28,827 bases of DNA from CAMEON01 sp045531965. GTDB taxonomy: Bacteria > Bacillota > Clostridia > Oscillospirales > CAG-272. The notes beneath the pieces were generated by a model. It did no database searches and was not told the DNA's origin. It worked only from the letters and a program-made list of their open reading frames with translations. This document shows, piece by piece, positions 6,345-14,643 of the stretch (position 1 is the first letter of the stretch; every line of letters starts with the position of its first letter). Location of the stretch: positions 1-28,827 of the forward strand of contig JAZSFA010000044.1 of assembly GCA_045531965.1 (NCBI GenBank). The letters run 5' to 3'. The translations under genes and the position numbers were made by a program.

Positions 6345-8048
6345 ATGAAATTCAGAGAAATGCCCTACGTCCGCTCCGACATGGAGGCGGCCAAGACACA
6401 AATCGCCGAGCTGACCGAGCAGCTCAAGAACGCCCCCGATTACGCCGCCGCAAAGGCTGTCTTTTTGGAGTACCAAACCGCCGAAAAGCATCTGCAGACC
6501 CTCTGCACCCTCGCCGAGGTTCGCCATTCCATCGACACCCGTGACGAGTTCTACGATGCCGAAGTGAAGTACATCAACAACACCATGCCCGAGATCCAGG
6601 AGTATGCCCAGGGCTGGACAGCCGCCATGATGGCCTCTCCCTTCCGCGCTGACTTTGCCGCCGAGTACGGCGATCTCATGTTTGTCAACGCCGAGATCGC
6701 TCTGAAAACCTTCTCCCCCGAGATCATCCCCGAGATGCAGGCAGAGAACGATCTGTCCACCACCTATTCCAAGCTCATCGCCTCGGCGCAGATCCCCTTT
6801 GAGGGCGGCGTCTACACCCTCTCCCAGCTCACTCCTTTCAAGACGGATCCCGACGATGACCGCCGCTTGGCTGCCTGGAAGGCAGAGGGTCAGTGGTACA
6901 AGGACAACCAGACCGAGCTGGATCGCATCTACGACGAGCTGACGCACCTCCGCGACAGCATGGGCAAGAAGCTGGGTTACGAGGGCTACACCACTCTGGG
7001 CTACTACCGCATGGGACGCAACTGCTACGGAGAGGCTGACGTGAAGAAGTTCCGTGCCTCTGTGGTCAAGTATCTCGTCCCCGTGGCGGACAGCATCTAC
7101 CGCGAGCAGGCCAAGCGACTGGGCAAGACTTATCCCTTGAGCTTTGCGGATGCCGCCCTCATGTTCCGCTCGGGCAATCCCCGCCCCGCAGGCACCGCCG
7201 AGGATATTCTGAAGCAGGGTGATAAGTTCTACGACGAGCTGTCCCCCGAGACCTCCGAGTTCTTCCGCACCATGCGGGCGCGAGAGCTTCTGGACGTCCT
7301 CTCCACCGAGGGCAAGCAGGGCGGCGGTTACTGCACGGGCATTATGGACTACGAGGTGCCCTTCATCTTCGCCAACTTCAACGGCACCCAGGGCGACGTG
7401 GAGGTGGTCACCCACGAGGCGGGTCACGCCTTCGCCTGCTGGATGAACCGTAACCGCATCCCCGTGGATTACGTTTGGCCCTCCATGGAGGCCTGCGAGG
7501 TTCACTCCATGTCCATGGAGTTCTTCGCCTGGCCTTGGGCTGAGGGCTTCTTCGGAGCTGACACCCGCAAGTTCCTCTACAGCCATCTGGCAGGGGCTTT
7601 GACCTTCATTCCCTACGGCACCATGGTGGATCACTTCCAGCACGAGGTCTACGCGAGACCCGACATGACCCCCGCCGAGCGTCACGGCGTGTGGAAGGCG
7701 CTTCTCGGTGTGTATATGCCTTGGATGAAGCTGGACGGCGAGATCCCCTTCTACGCCGAGGGTGAGGGCTGGCAGCGTCAGCAACACATCTACAACAGCC
7801 CCTTCTACTATATCGACTACTGTCTGGCGCAGACCGTGGCTCTCCGCTTCTGGGCGTTGATCCAAAACGATCTGGCCGACGCATGGGCGCACTACATGGC
7901 CTACACCAAGGAGGGTGGCAGCAAGACCTTTACCGATCTTCTCAGTCACGCGGGCTTGGAATCCCCCTTCGACGAGGCCTGTCTGCGGGCGGTCTGCGAG
8001 GAGGCCAATAAGTGGCTGAGTGAGTTTGACTTGGATGGGATCGTGTAA
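6345..8048 (+). CDS. M3 family oligoendopeptidase (zinc metallopeptidase)
   Basis: Cytoplasmic zinc peptidase that cleaves short peptides. The 567 residues match the M3 oligoendopeptidase subgroup close to PepF. The HExxH motif is HEAGH at 357-361 and the third zinc ligand is expected at E385 (segment EACEVHSMSMEFF), at the usual distance of about 28 residues. The catalytic domain continues with HFQHEVYARPDMTPAER and an ending typical of the family, YIDYCLAQTVALRFW. AAAGGAA precedes the ATG, which lies 27 bases after the preceding stop, so it probably ends the operon started by the serine dehydratase. A hairpin repeat begins three bases after the stop. Confidence 0.93.
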   Translation: MKFREMPYVRSDMEAAKTQIAELTEQLKNAPDYAAAKAVFLEYQTAEKHLQTLCTLAEVRHSIDTRDEFYDAEVKYINNTMPEIQEYAQGWTAAMMASPFRADFAAEYGDLMFVNAEIALKTFSPEIIPEMQAENDLSTTYSKLIASAQIPFEGGVYTLSQLTPFKTDPDDDRRLAAWKAEGQWYKDNQTELDRIYDELTHLRDSMGKKLGYEGYTTLGYYRMGRNCYGEADVKKFRASVVKYLVPVADSIYREQAKRLGKTYPLSFADAALMFRSGNPRPAGTAEDILKQGDKFYDELSPETSEFFRTMRARELLDVLSTEGKQGGGYCTGIMDYEVPFIFANFNGTQGDVEVVTHEAGHAFACWMNRNRIPVDYVWPSMEACEVHSMSMEFFAWPWAEGFFGADTRKFLYSHLAGALTFIPYGTMVDHFQHEVYARPDMTPAERHGVWKALLGVYMPWMKLDGEIPFYAEGEGWQRQQHIYNSPFYYIDYCLAQTVALRFWALIQNDLADAWAHYMAYTKEGGSKTFTDLLSHAGLESPFDEACLRAVCEEANKWLSEFDLDGIV

Positions 8049-8228
8049 AGGAGTACGCAAGGGAAACTTTTTGAAAAAAGTTTCCCTTGACCCTTCAAAA
8101 ACTTTTCAAGCAAAGATAAATTGAGTTAGTGCTTAAACCAGTGGGGCGTGTTTTTATACTCCATTCGTATGTATAGAGAAATGATACCCACCGACAATCC
8201 TAAATTTAACAAAATGGCGACCGTCCTC
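8049..8228 (+). repeat. Hairpin repeat after the M3 peptidase gene
   Basis: From GTACGCAAGG at 8053 to about 8110 a hairpin AAGGGAAACTTTTT...AAAAAGTTTCCCTT is followed by the spacer GACCCTTCAAAAACTTTTC. The second hairpin of the full element is missing in this copy. It begins directly after the stop codon in the direction of the gene and may serve as a terminator or mRNA end. From 8111 to 8228 nothing is recognised. Confidence 0.7.
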
Positions 8229-8257
8229 TTGACAGGGGGCGGTCGTCATGCTATAAT
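8229..8257 (+). promoter_or_regulatory. Perfect sigma-A promoter of the oxidoreductase gene
   Basis: TTGACA (8229-8234), 17 bases, TATAAT (8252-8257), with TG before the -10. The leader of about 70 bases contains a short inverted repeat (TCCCGAA...TTCGGGA, about 8302-8319) just before the ribosome site, which could modulate translation. Confidence 0.85.
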
Positions 8258-8333
8258 TAGGACAAAAAAGTCGGGCCCCACACGCCCGGGAAAGGAACAA
8301 TCCCGAAACCCCTTCGGGAAAGGAAAAAACACT

Positions 8334-9380
8334 ATGGCAAACAAACTGAGAGTCGGTATCGTCGGCGCGGGCAACATCGCCACCTCCGCCCATCTGCCCT
8401 CCTACGCAGAGCTTGCGGACCTCGTTGAGGTAGTCGCCATCGCTGACATCGTCCCCGAGCGCGCCAAGGACGCCGCCGAGAAGTTCGGCATCCCCCACTA
8501 CTTCGCCTCGGTCGAAGAGCTTCTCGAGAACGTGGACGTGGACTACGTGGATATCTGCACCTGGACCGCCGCTCACGCTCCCGTGTGCATCGCCGCCGCC
8601 AAGGCAGGCAAGCACATCCTGTGTGAAAAGCCCCTGGCCGCCAACCTGGAGCAGGGTCTGGCCATGGAGAAGGCCGTCCGTGAGGCGGGCGTGCAATTCA
8701 TGTTGGCCGTGGTGACCCGCTACATGGCAGAGGCCATCAAGTGCCGCGAGCTTTATGAGGAAGGCGTGTTTGGTGAGATCTATGCCGCCAAGTGCCGCTA
8801 CGTCCGCCGCAGAGGTACCCCCAGCGGTTGGTTCACCGACAAGGAGCTGGCAGGCGGCGGCCCCGTTCTGGACATTGGCGTTCACGCCATCGACCGCACC
8901 TGGTATCTCATGGGCAGACCCACCCCTGTGACGGTGTCCGCCGAGACCTCCTACCGCATCGGTGATTTCAAGACCAAGGGCATCACCCGCTGGCATCCCT
9001 TCGGTGAGGGCAAGGGCGTGTTCGACACCGAGGACTCCGCGATGATCTTCTTCCGCTTTGAGGGCGGCAAGACCATGACCGCCGAGATCGCCTGGGCCAT
9101 CAACGGTCAGGAGGCCAACGACGTGGTGCTGTTCGGCAGCAAGGCGGGCTGTACCTTCGATCCCCTCACGGTCTACGGCGAGGACGAGGAGGGATACCTC
9201 TCCGACGTCAAGCCCGAGGTCACCCCCAACAATCTGTTCGTGGAGGAGCTTCGCCACTTCGTAGACTGCCTGAACACGGGCAAGACCCCCATCTCTCCCA
9301 TGGAGGACGCCCTCACCGTTCAGAAGATGCTGGACGCCATCTACCGCAGTGCCGAGGCGCACGCCGAGGTGACGGTCTGA
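8334..9380 (+). CDS. Gfo/Idh/MocA family NAD(P)-dependent oxidoreductase
   Basis: A 348-residue sugar or inositol-type dehydrogenase. The N-terminal Rossmann fold carries GIVGAGNIA (8-16) for dinucleotide binding. The EKPL motif with the conserved lysine K99 and the DIGVHAID motif (180-187; H184 and D187 in the catalytic pocket) identify the family. Its substrate cannot be read from the sequence. The start at 8334 follows AAAGGAAAAAA; the frame is open back to 8148 but crosses the promoter, so those upstream codons are not translated. It is a single-gene transcription unit: own promoter before, hairpin repeat after. It could act with the glycoside-hydrolase-like gene, but nothing in the layout links them. 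Confidence 0.93.
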   Translation: MANKLRVGIVGAGNIATSAHLPSYAELADLVEVVAIADIVPERAKDAAEKFGIPHYFASVEELLENVDVDYVDICTWTAAHAPVCIAAAKAGKHILCEKPLAANLEQGLAMEKAVREAGVQFMLAVVTRYMAEAIKCRELYEEGVFGEIYAAKCRYVRRRGTPSGWFTDKELAGGGPVLDIGVHAIDRTWYLMGRPTPVTVSAETSYRIGDFKTKGITRWHPFGEGKGVFDTEDSAMIFFRFEGGKTMTAEIAWAINGQEANDVVLFGSKAGCTFDPLTVYGEDEEGYLSDVKPEVTPNNLFVEELRHFVDCLNTGKTPISPMEDALTVQKMLDAIYRSAEAHAEVTV

Positions 9381-9547
9381 TTGAATGTACGAGGCGTACG
9401 CAAGGGAAACTTTTTGAAAAAAGTTTCCCTTGACCCTTCAAAAACTTCCAAAGAATTTCTATATTGTAGGGGCGCATTCCATATGCGCCCGCTGATCGAC
9501 AGCGGAAGGAACCGGACAGCTCCGCGTGCTTCCTTGTCCCATGAGAC
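9381..9547 (+). repeat. Full two-hairpin repeat after the oxidoreductase gene
   Basis: GTACGCAAGG at 9396 starts the hairpin AAGGGAAAC...GTTTCCCTT, followed by CCCTTCAAAAACTT and a second hairpin at about 9468-9490. The second hairpin reads GGGCGCAT-TCCAT-ATGCGCCC where other copies read GGGCGGAT/ATCCGCCC: both arms have changed together. It starts 15 bases after the stop codon, in the gene's direction. Confidence 0.75.
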
Positions 9548-9576
9548 AGCACTCACACTTGTGGGTGCTGTTTTTT
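9548..9576 (+). terminator. Probable intrinsic terminator
   Basis: AGCACTCAC and GTGGGTGCT form a nine-pair stem around a short loop, followed by G and six T. It lies between the repeat and the LysRS promoter and would end transcripts from the left. Confidence 0.7.
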
Positions 9577-9664
9577 GCGGGGGGAAACCTCTTCCGTTTA
9601 CGTCAAAACCGGCAGAAATCTGCATCGTTTTTTCCTTTCCGCATCAAGATTTTTTTAAAACCCC

Positions 9665-9693
9665 TTGCCAAACCTCGCAAAATGTGCTATAAT
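9665..9693 (+). promoter_or_regulatory. Sigma-A promoter of the LysRS gene
   Basis: TTGCCA (9665-9670), 17 bases, TATAAT (9688-9693), with TG one base before the -10. The leader of about 70 bases has no recognisable T-box or riboswitch. Confidence 0.8.
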
Positions 9694-9768
9694 AAAATAT
9701 CTATGAGCATTTTTTATCCCTCATGTATAAAATCATTCCACATATAGAGAAAAGAAAGGAGACCAACC

Positions 9769-11826
9769 ATGCATTGGTCAGAAGAAATCGCACAAAGAGT
9801 CATCGCTCGCAACCCCGACAAGGAAGAGTACGTTTGCGCCGCGGGCATCAGTCCCTCCGGTTCGGTGCATATCGGTAACTTCCGTGATATCGCCACCTCC
9901 CTTTTCGTCTGCAAGGCCATCGAGAAGCAGGGCAAGAAGGCTCGCCTGCTTTTCTCCTGGGACGATTTTGACCGTTGCCGCAAGATCCCTGCCAACGTGC
10001 AGGCTAAGGTAGGCGACGCATACGACAAGTACATCGGCACCCCCTACGTGGACATTCCCGATCCTTGGGGCTGTCACGAGAACTATGCCGAGCATTTCAA
10101 GGCAGAGTTCACCGAGTCCATGAAGAAGTTCGGCATTGAGATGGACTACCGCCATCAGGGTCATATGTACCGCTCGGGCGCTTACACAGACGCCATCATC
10201 GAGTCCCTCCGCAAGAGAGAAGAGATCTTTGAGATTCTGGACTCCTTCAAGACCAAGGACATGACCAAGTCCGAGGAAGAACGCAAGGCAGAGCATGACG
10301 CAGAGAAGGCAAAGTATTCTCCCGTATCCGTCTTCTGCCCCGAGTGCGGCACCGACTTCACCACCCTGGAAAACATCTCCGAGGACTGCACCGAGGCCGA
10401 CTACACCTGCCGCTGCGGCTACCACGGTCACATCAATTTCCTTGAGAACTTCAACTGCAAGCTGGGCTGGAAGATTGACTGGCCCATGCGCTGGAGACAC
10501 GAGGGCGTAGACTTCGAGCCCGGCGGAAAGGATCATGCCGCTCCTACCGGTTCTTACTCCAACGCCAAGATCATCTCTAAGAAGATCTTCGGCTACGAGC
10601 CTCCCCTGTTCCAGGGCTACGAGTTCATCGGCATCAAGGGCTTGGCGGGCAAGATGTCCTCCTCCTCGGGTCTGAACCTCACCCCTGACACCATGCTGAA
10701 GCTCTACGAGCCCGAGGTCATTCTGTGGCTCTACTCCAAGACCGAACCCACCAAGGCCTTTGATTTCTGCTTTGACGACGGCATCCTGCGCCAGTATTTC
10801 GAGTTCGACAAGATGTACGAGGAGTACCGCGCGGGCAAGTCCAACGAGCGCGACGCCGCCATCATGTATAACTGCGACGTGAAGGGTCACGAGGTCAGCA
10901 CCGTACCCATGGGTCTTCTGGTTCAGTTGGGCTCCATCGTGGATTTCAACGTCCCCATGCTGGAGACTGTCTTTGAGAAGATCGGCACCCCCTACACCGC
11001 CGAGCAGTTCATGGGTCGTCTCGACCGCGCCAAGTACTGGCTGGAGCAGTGCGCCCCCGACCAGGTCAACAAGCTGCGCGAGACCCGCAATTTTGAAGTA
11101 TTCAACACTCTCACCGACGAGGAAAAGCGTGAGATCGCTCTGCTCCACGACTATCTTGCCAAGGGCGGCTACACGTTGGACGAGCTGAACACCGCCCTCT
11201 ACGCCATCCCCAAGCAGGTCTTTGGCGAGGACAAGCCCGACAAGGAGCTGAAGGGTCTGCAGGGCAACTTCTTCAAAACGGTCTACAAGTTGCTCATCGA
11301 CAAGGAGCGCGGTCCCCGTCTGTATCTGTTCCTGTACGCCATTGATCCTGCCCGCTACGTAAAGCTGCTTGACTTCTCCTACGGTCAGACCGAGGAAGAG
11401 ATCGCCGCTGACAAGGCTGTGGCTGACGCTGAGGCTGCCGCCAACGCCCCTGTGGAGAAGGTGTACGGCGAGCCCGATCCCGTAGAGCCCATTTCCACCG
11501 ACATGGTGACCATGGACGATTTCTCCAAGCTGGACATCCGTGTTTGCAAGATCGTCAAGGTGCAGGAGATCCGCAAGTCCCACTCCTGCTACAAGCTGAC
11601 CCTATTCGACGGCATTGACGAGCGTGTCATCGTGTCCAGCATCAAGCACGACTACACCGCCGATGAGCTGGTCGGCAAGAAGATCATCGTGCTTGCCAAC
11701 CTGACCCCCACCCGTATCACGGGCGTCACCTCCAACGGTATGCTCCTCGCCGCCACCAACAACGCCTGCGGCTGTCAGGTCATCTTCGTGGACGAGCGCG
11801 TGCCCGAGGGTACGAGATTGCATTAA
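9769..11826 (+). CDS. lysK: Class I lysyl-tRNA synthetase with C-terminal tRNA-binding domain
   Basis: Charges tRNA-Lys. This is the class I (archaeal-type) enzyme, not the usual bacterial class II one. The HIGH motif is HIGN at 34-37, inside GISPSGSVHIGN, which is typical of class I LysRS; the KMSKS motif is KMSSS at 295-299. A zinc-finger-like insertion has C190, C193, C214 and C216. Residues about 582-685 add a domain starting MDDFSKLDIRVCKIVKV and including SNGMLLAA, which belongs to the EMAP/Trbp111 tRNA-binding OB-fold family usually attached to bacterial MetRS. An Ala/Glu-rich linker (about 545-580) joins the two. At 685 residues it is longer than ordinary class I LysRS by about that domain. 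AAAGGAGA precedes the start. A hairpin repeat follows the stop. Confidence 0.95.
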   Translation: MHWSEEIAQRVIARNPDKEEYVCAAGISPSGSVHIGNFRDIATSLFVCKAIEKQGKKARLLFSWDDFDRCRKIPANVQAKVGDAYDKYIGTPYVDIPDPWGCHENYAEHFKAEFTESMKKFGIEMDYRHQGHMYRSGAYTDAIIESLRKREEIFEILDSFKTKDMTKSEEERKAEHDAEKAKYSPVSVFCPECGTDFTTLENISEDCTEADYTCRCGYHGHINFLENFNCKLGWKIDWPMRWRHEGVDFEPGGKDHAAPTGSYSNAKIISKKIFGYEPPLFQGYEFIGIKGLAGKMSSSSGLNLTPDTMLKLYEPEVILWLYSKTEPTKAFDFCFDDGILRQYFEFDKMYEEYRAGKSNERDAAIMYNCDVKGHEVSTVPMGLLVQLGSIVDFNVPMLETVFEKIGTPYTAEQFMGRLDRAKYWLEQCAPDQVNKLRETRNFEVFNTLTDEEKREIALLHDYLAKGGYTLDELNTALYAIPKQVFGEDKPDKELKGLQGNFFKTVYKLLIDKERGPRLYLFLYAIDPARYVKLLDFSYGQTEEEIAADKAVADAEAAANAPVEKVYGEPDPVEPISTDMVTMDDFSKLDIRVCKIVKVQEIRKSHSCYKLTLFDGIDERVIVSSIKHDYTADELVGKKIIVLANLTPTRITGVTSNGMLLAATNNACGCQVIFVDERVPEGTRLH
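11512..11823 (+). other. EMAP/Trbp111-type OB-fold domain fused to LysRS
   Basis: Codes for LysRS residues 582-685. The sequence matches the C-terminal dimerisation and tRNA-binding domain of bacterial MetRS in order: FSKLDIRVCKI, then SHSCYKLTL, RVIVSSIKHDY, KKIIVLANL, SNGMLLAA and EGTRLH at the very end. Its role would be to raise tRNA affinity in trans to the catalytic core. Confidence 0.85.
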
Positions 11827-11998
11827 GGGAGTACGCAAGGGGGAAACTTCTTGAAAGAAGTTTCCCCCTTGACCCCCTTCAAGAACTTTTAATAAAAGGG
11901 ATTGCTACAGAGATCAGTTGCCCGAACGCTTTCCCGATTCCGTAGGGGCGGATTCCATATCCGCCCGAGAATTATCAAAATTCTAAAATTCAAAAATA
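11827..11998 (+). repeat. Two-hairpin repeat after the LysRS gene, modules pulled apart
   Basis: GTACGCAAGG at 11831 starts a long hairpin with arms CAAGGGGGAAACTTC and GAAGTTTCCCCCTTG, then CCCCCTTCAAGAACTTTT. The second hairpin GGGCGGAT/ATCCGCCC is at about 11944-11966, separated by roughly 45 bases of unrelated sequence that other copies lack. It begins five bases after the LysRS stop. Confidence 0.75.
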
Positions 11999-12027
11999 GC
12001 CTGCGCTGTCCAAAAGACAGCGCAGGC
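11999..12027 (-). terminator. Intrinsic terminator of the first sigma/membrane-protein cassette
   Basis: A 12-pair perfect stem (11999-12010 with 12016-12027) and a CAAAA loop. On the minus strand it is followed by CTATTTTTG, and it lies ten bases after the stop of the leftward membrane-protein gene. It also faces the end of the rightward LysRS unit and may work in both directions. Confidence 0.85.
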
Positions 12028-12037
12028 CGTTTTGATA

Positions 12038-13957
12038 TTATGTGGGATCGCTTGGAATATTCTTGATCTGGGTCATCAGCGCTTCCACTTCTTCGGGCGG
12101 TGCCTGATACCACGGACCATCGTCGATATAGAAATACACGTACTGCTCCCCCCAGAAATGGATGCTCCCGTTGGAGCCGTCGGGGTAGGTGATGTGGATG
12201 CCCAGACTGTCACCGCTTCGGATATCCTCGGGGGGACTCGCCTCGGTCACGGTCAGCTTTGTAAAGAAAGCCCACAGCTTTTCGATCTTATTCGCGCTCT
12301 TGTAGATGCGCTCATATTGTTCCATAAGCGCCATATCTTCCGTATAGAGGGAGGTATAGACGCTCACGGGCACAGGAAGCTCGGCGAAGGGATGGACTTC
12401 GGGGGTCTGTCCTGTTTTATCAACCAGCTCAAAATCCAAGGTGGCTCTGCCAAACTTCACCCGATACCATCCCGGCGTCAGGGTATCTCCCTTAGCTTCC
12501 AAGTTACTCTTTGCCCAAACGAGGGATACGCCCGTCTCATAGACCGCGTAAGCATCGGGGGAGGCGGGTTCTTCGTACACGGCAAGATCCACGCTATAGT
12601 CGTGGATCAGCTCCTCCTCGTCGCCATGCAGACGGTAGAGACGATAGGATGCAGCGGCGGTCAACACCTTGCCCGGCTCGGTGGCGGTCATGGAGATCTT
12701 GAAGTACTTGTCATTGATACCTGCGGTGGGGGTGTGGGGGATCAGGGTGTAGTCATTTGTTTGCCCCATCGTCCCGCGATCCACCAGCTCCACGTCCACA
12801 TAGGGGCATTCGATGCCCAAGTACGTGTCCGCCAAATAGTACATACGGTACTTTCCCGCCGTCAAAGTCTCGCCCTTTTCCGACAGCACGCGGCGAACTT
12901 CCGTCAAATTACACCAAAGGGGCAATGTGGCGTAATCATCTGGACCTGTAGGATAGCTTTCCCCCCAAGGCTCCACAACGTAACTGTAGACCTCGATCTC
13001 TCGGTCGCCCTCCAATCGGCACAAGCGATAACTCATGCCATTCCCTTCCCAGGTCTTCCCCGGTTCAGCCGCCACGATGGTGGTCTTGATGTAGTCGGCA
13101 TCCAGATAGTAGACGGTCTGCTCCGCCACCAAAGTGCAGGCGTAGACGGACTCGGTGGGTTCATAGCGGGTTTCGGGTTCGGATTCTGTTTCGGCGGCTG
13201 TAGATTCCTCCTCCGCCTTCCGAAACATTTCCAACCGCAAATGTTCCACAGGCATGGACAGAGACAAGGCAAAAACGAACTCGTCCTTACCGTGGGTTTC
13301 AGCATTTTCCCACGTACTTTGCAGGGTCACGTAATAGGTGCCCGCCGAAAGATCGTCGGCAATCGCGGCAACCGAAGCCCACAAAGGAGATCGAAGGATC
13401 TCATTCATATCGGCATCGTAAAGGATGACTTCGACGGAGTGACGGGTGTTACTCACGTGGAAGGTCAGCTGATAAGCCTCCTGTGCCACGGGCAGACGTG
13501 CCACTTGCTTTTCTTCTCCCACAAATCCCTGTTGCGTTTCAGTCGGAAGCTCATTGCCAAGCGTGGCTGACGAGAACACATACCGATAGGGCATGATTTC
13601 ACAGTAAAGCGTGGTGTCACCGGGAGAATAGGACACGTGAACATCATCGGCGGCGGGATCATCAGGGATCAAGGTTTCCCCTTCTGTCGGAGGTTCGGTT
13701 GCGTGCATGGATGAAACAGGCGGTGTGACAGGCCCCCCTCTCCCCGCCATCATGATGGCTACCACCACACCAAGAGACACCACGGCGCACAGCACCGCCA
13801 CCATGGCGGGGTGGTTCATAAAGGCGGAAAAGCGGCTTGCTCGCTCCCTTTTGGGCTTAACGGCGACAACGCCGCCAATGTCGCTTTCGTTGATCAGCGA
13901 ATCACTCATGTCATTCATGAGAGAAAACAAAGCCAATCCCTTGTCGGCGTACATCAT
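12038..13957 (-). CDS. Single-pass membrane protein paired with ECF sigma factor (anti-sigma-like), copy 1
   Basis: A 639-residue protein with a short cytoplasmic N-terminus (1-50, containing MNDMSDSLINESD), one membrane helix (about 51-71) and a large outside part. Seen outside: a region 105-235 resembling a beta-sandwich (DLSAGTYYVTL); two tandem related modules at about 270-393 and 402-513, which share AEPGK/TEPGK, SYRL.RL.GD, KG(E/D)TLT.G.YR and a closing ELVD; and a last module from 528 to the end. Its ATG overlaps the TGA of the sigma gene by four bases (ATGA), so translation is coupled. By analogy with other ECF pairs it probably holds the sigma factor and releases it on an outside signal. 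No zinc HxxxCxxC anti-sigma motif is present. The sensing role is inference. Confidence 0.8.
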   Translation of the reverse strand: MMYADKGLALFSLMNDMSDSLINESDIGGVVAVKPKRERASRFSAFMNHPAMVAVLCAVVSLGVVVAIMMAGRGGPVTPPVSSMHATEPPTEGETLIPDDPAADDVHVSYSPGDTTLYCEIMPYRYVFSSATLGNELPTETQQGFVGEEKQVARLPVAQEAYQLTFHVSNTRHSVEVILYDADMNEILRSPLWASVAAIADDLSAGTYYVTLQSTWENAETHGKDEFVFALSLSMPVEHLRLEMFRKAEEESTAAETESEPETRYEPTESVYACTLVAEQTVYYLDADYIKTTIVAAEPGKTWEGNGMSYRLCRLEGDREIEVYSYVVEPWGESYPTGPDDYATLPLWCNLTEVRRVLSEKGETLTAGKYRMYYLADTYLGIECPYVDVELVDRGTMGQTNDYTLIPHTPTAGINDKYFKISMTATEPGKVLTAAASYRLYRLHGDEEELIHDYSVDLAVYEEPASPDAYAVYETGVSLVWAKSNLEAKGDTLTPGWYRVKFGRATLDFELVDKTGQTPEVHPFAELPVPVSVYTSLYTEDMALMEQYERIYKSANKIEKLWAFFTKLTVTEASPPEDIRSGDSLGIHITYPDGSNGSIHFWGEQYVYFYIDDGPWYQAPPEEVEALMTQIKNIPSDPT

Positions 13958-14508
13958 ATGCGGTACCCCCTTTCGGTGAGATAGACCCGCAATTTCTCGC
14001 GGGTGCGGGTCAGCCGTTTGGTTACGGCGTTGGGGGTCAATCCGTAATGCTTGGCCAGGGCGTTCACCTCAAAGGCGTGCCAATAACGCCCCATGAACAG
14101 CTTGCGGTTCAGCGGGTCTTCGGTCAGAAGAAAGGCCTCCAAAAGACCCGTCAGGTCGCTTTCCACCGCCTCGGGGGCGGGGAGACATTCAGCCAGCTCG
14201 TGCAGGGCGACTTCCAAATCTCGATTCCGCTTGGCGGCGCGGTTGGCGTGGTATCGGTTGATGGACAGGTTTCTCAAAATCTTGCCGAGATAGGCCTTGA
14301 GGGACGGGGGATCCTTGGGAGGGACGGTGTTCCACACCTTGAGATATGTATCGTTCACACATTCCTCGGCGTCTTGGCGATTGCCCACGATGCCTTGGGA
14401 CAGCCCCATGCAGAACTTGCCGTACACGCGGTCGGTCTCTGTAATGGCGCGCTCGTCACGGGCAAAATACAGGGCGATGATGCTCCTGGTGGCTTCTCTT
14501 TCGTCCAT
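13954..14508 (-). CDS. ECF-type sigma-70 factor, copy 1
   Basis: A 184-residue sigma factor. Region 2 spans about 12-90 and includes DAEECVNDTYLKVWNTVP and LGKILRNLSINRYR-like sequence; region 4 spans about 125-180 with an ALAKHYGLTPNAVTKRL helix-turn-helix. No region 3 or 1.1 is present. The start at 14508 is set by AAGGAGGTG seven bases upstream; nine upstream codons in frame precede that site. It gives exactly the same length as the paralog at 16161-16715, and the two proteins align without gaps (about three quarters identical by eye, highest over the first 80 residues). It overlaps the next gene by ATGA. Confidence 0.9.
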   Translation of the reverse strand: MDEREATRSIIALYFARDERAITETDRVYGKFCMGLSQGIVGNRQDAEECVNDTYLKVWNTVPPKDPPSLKAYLGKILRNLSINRYHANRAAKRNRDLEVALHELAECLPAPEAVESDLTGLLEAFLLTEDPLNRKLFMGRYWHAFEVNALAKHYGLTPNAVTKRLTRTREKLRVYLTERGYRI

Positions 14509-14538
14509 AAGGGCACCTCCTTTTTGGTTCTTCACTTA

Positions 14539-14568
14539 TTATAACAGATTTCGGAGGAAAAATCTGCC
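14539..14568 (-). promoter_or_regulatory. Putative promoter shared by both sigma cassettes, copy 1
   Basis: On the minus strand GGCAGA, 17 bases, GTTATAA, followed by GGTGAAG-like sequence (here AGTGAAG) and the ribosome site. The same two boxes at the same spacing stand before the second sigma gene at 16756-16785. It could be a sigma-A promoter with a poor -35 (TATAAT is present here) or the autoregulated target of the sigma factors. Confidence 0.5.
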
Positions 14569-14600
14569 GTGAGATTGAAAAAATTCAGAAAATATATTCA

Positions 14601-14640
14601 AAAAGCCCACGCAAGACCCATCGGTCAAGCGCAGGCTTTT
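14601..14640 (-). terminator. Intrinsic terminator of the second cassette
   Basis: Outer arms 14601-14612 and 14629-14640 pair with minor mismatches around an inner GACC/GGTC stem. On the minus strand the hairpin ends in GGCTTTTTG and an AT-rich run. It starts three bases after the stop of copy 2 of the membrane protein, upstream of the copy 1 sigma promoter. Confidence 0.75.
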
Positions 14641-14643
14641 CTT

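Noticed and set aside
5619..8060. 813-residue minus-strand frame
   Set aside because: Antisense to the M3 peptidase and its upstream genes; caused by strong third-position GC bias. The plus-strand genes have motifs and ribosome sites.
9694..9768. T-box or lysine riboswitch before the LysRS gene
   Set aside because: The leader is too short and lacks a T-box sequence or the lysine riboswitch core.
9778..11583. 601-residue minus-strand frame over LysRS
   Set aside because: Shadow of the synthetase gene; no start signal and low-complexity composition.
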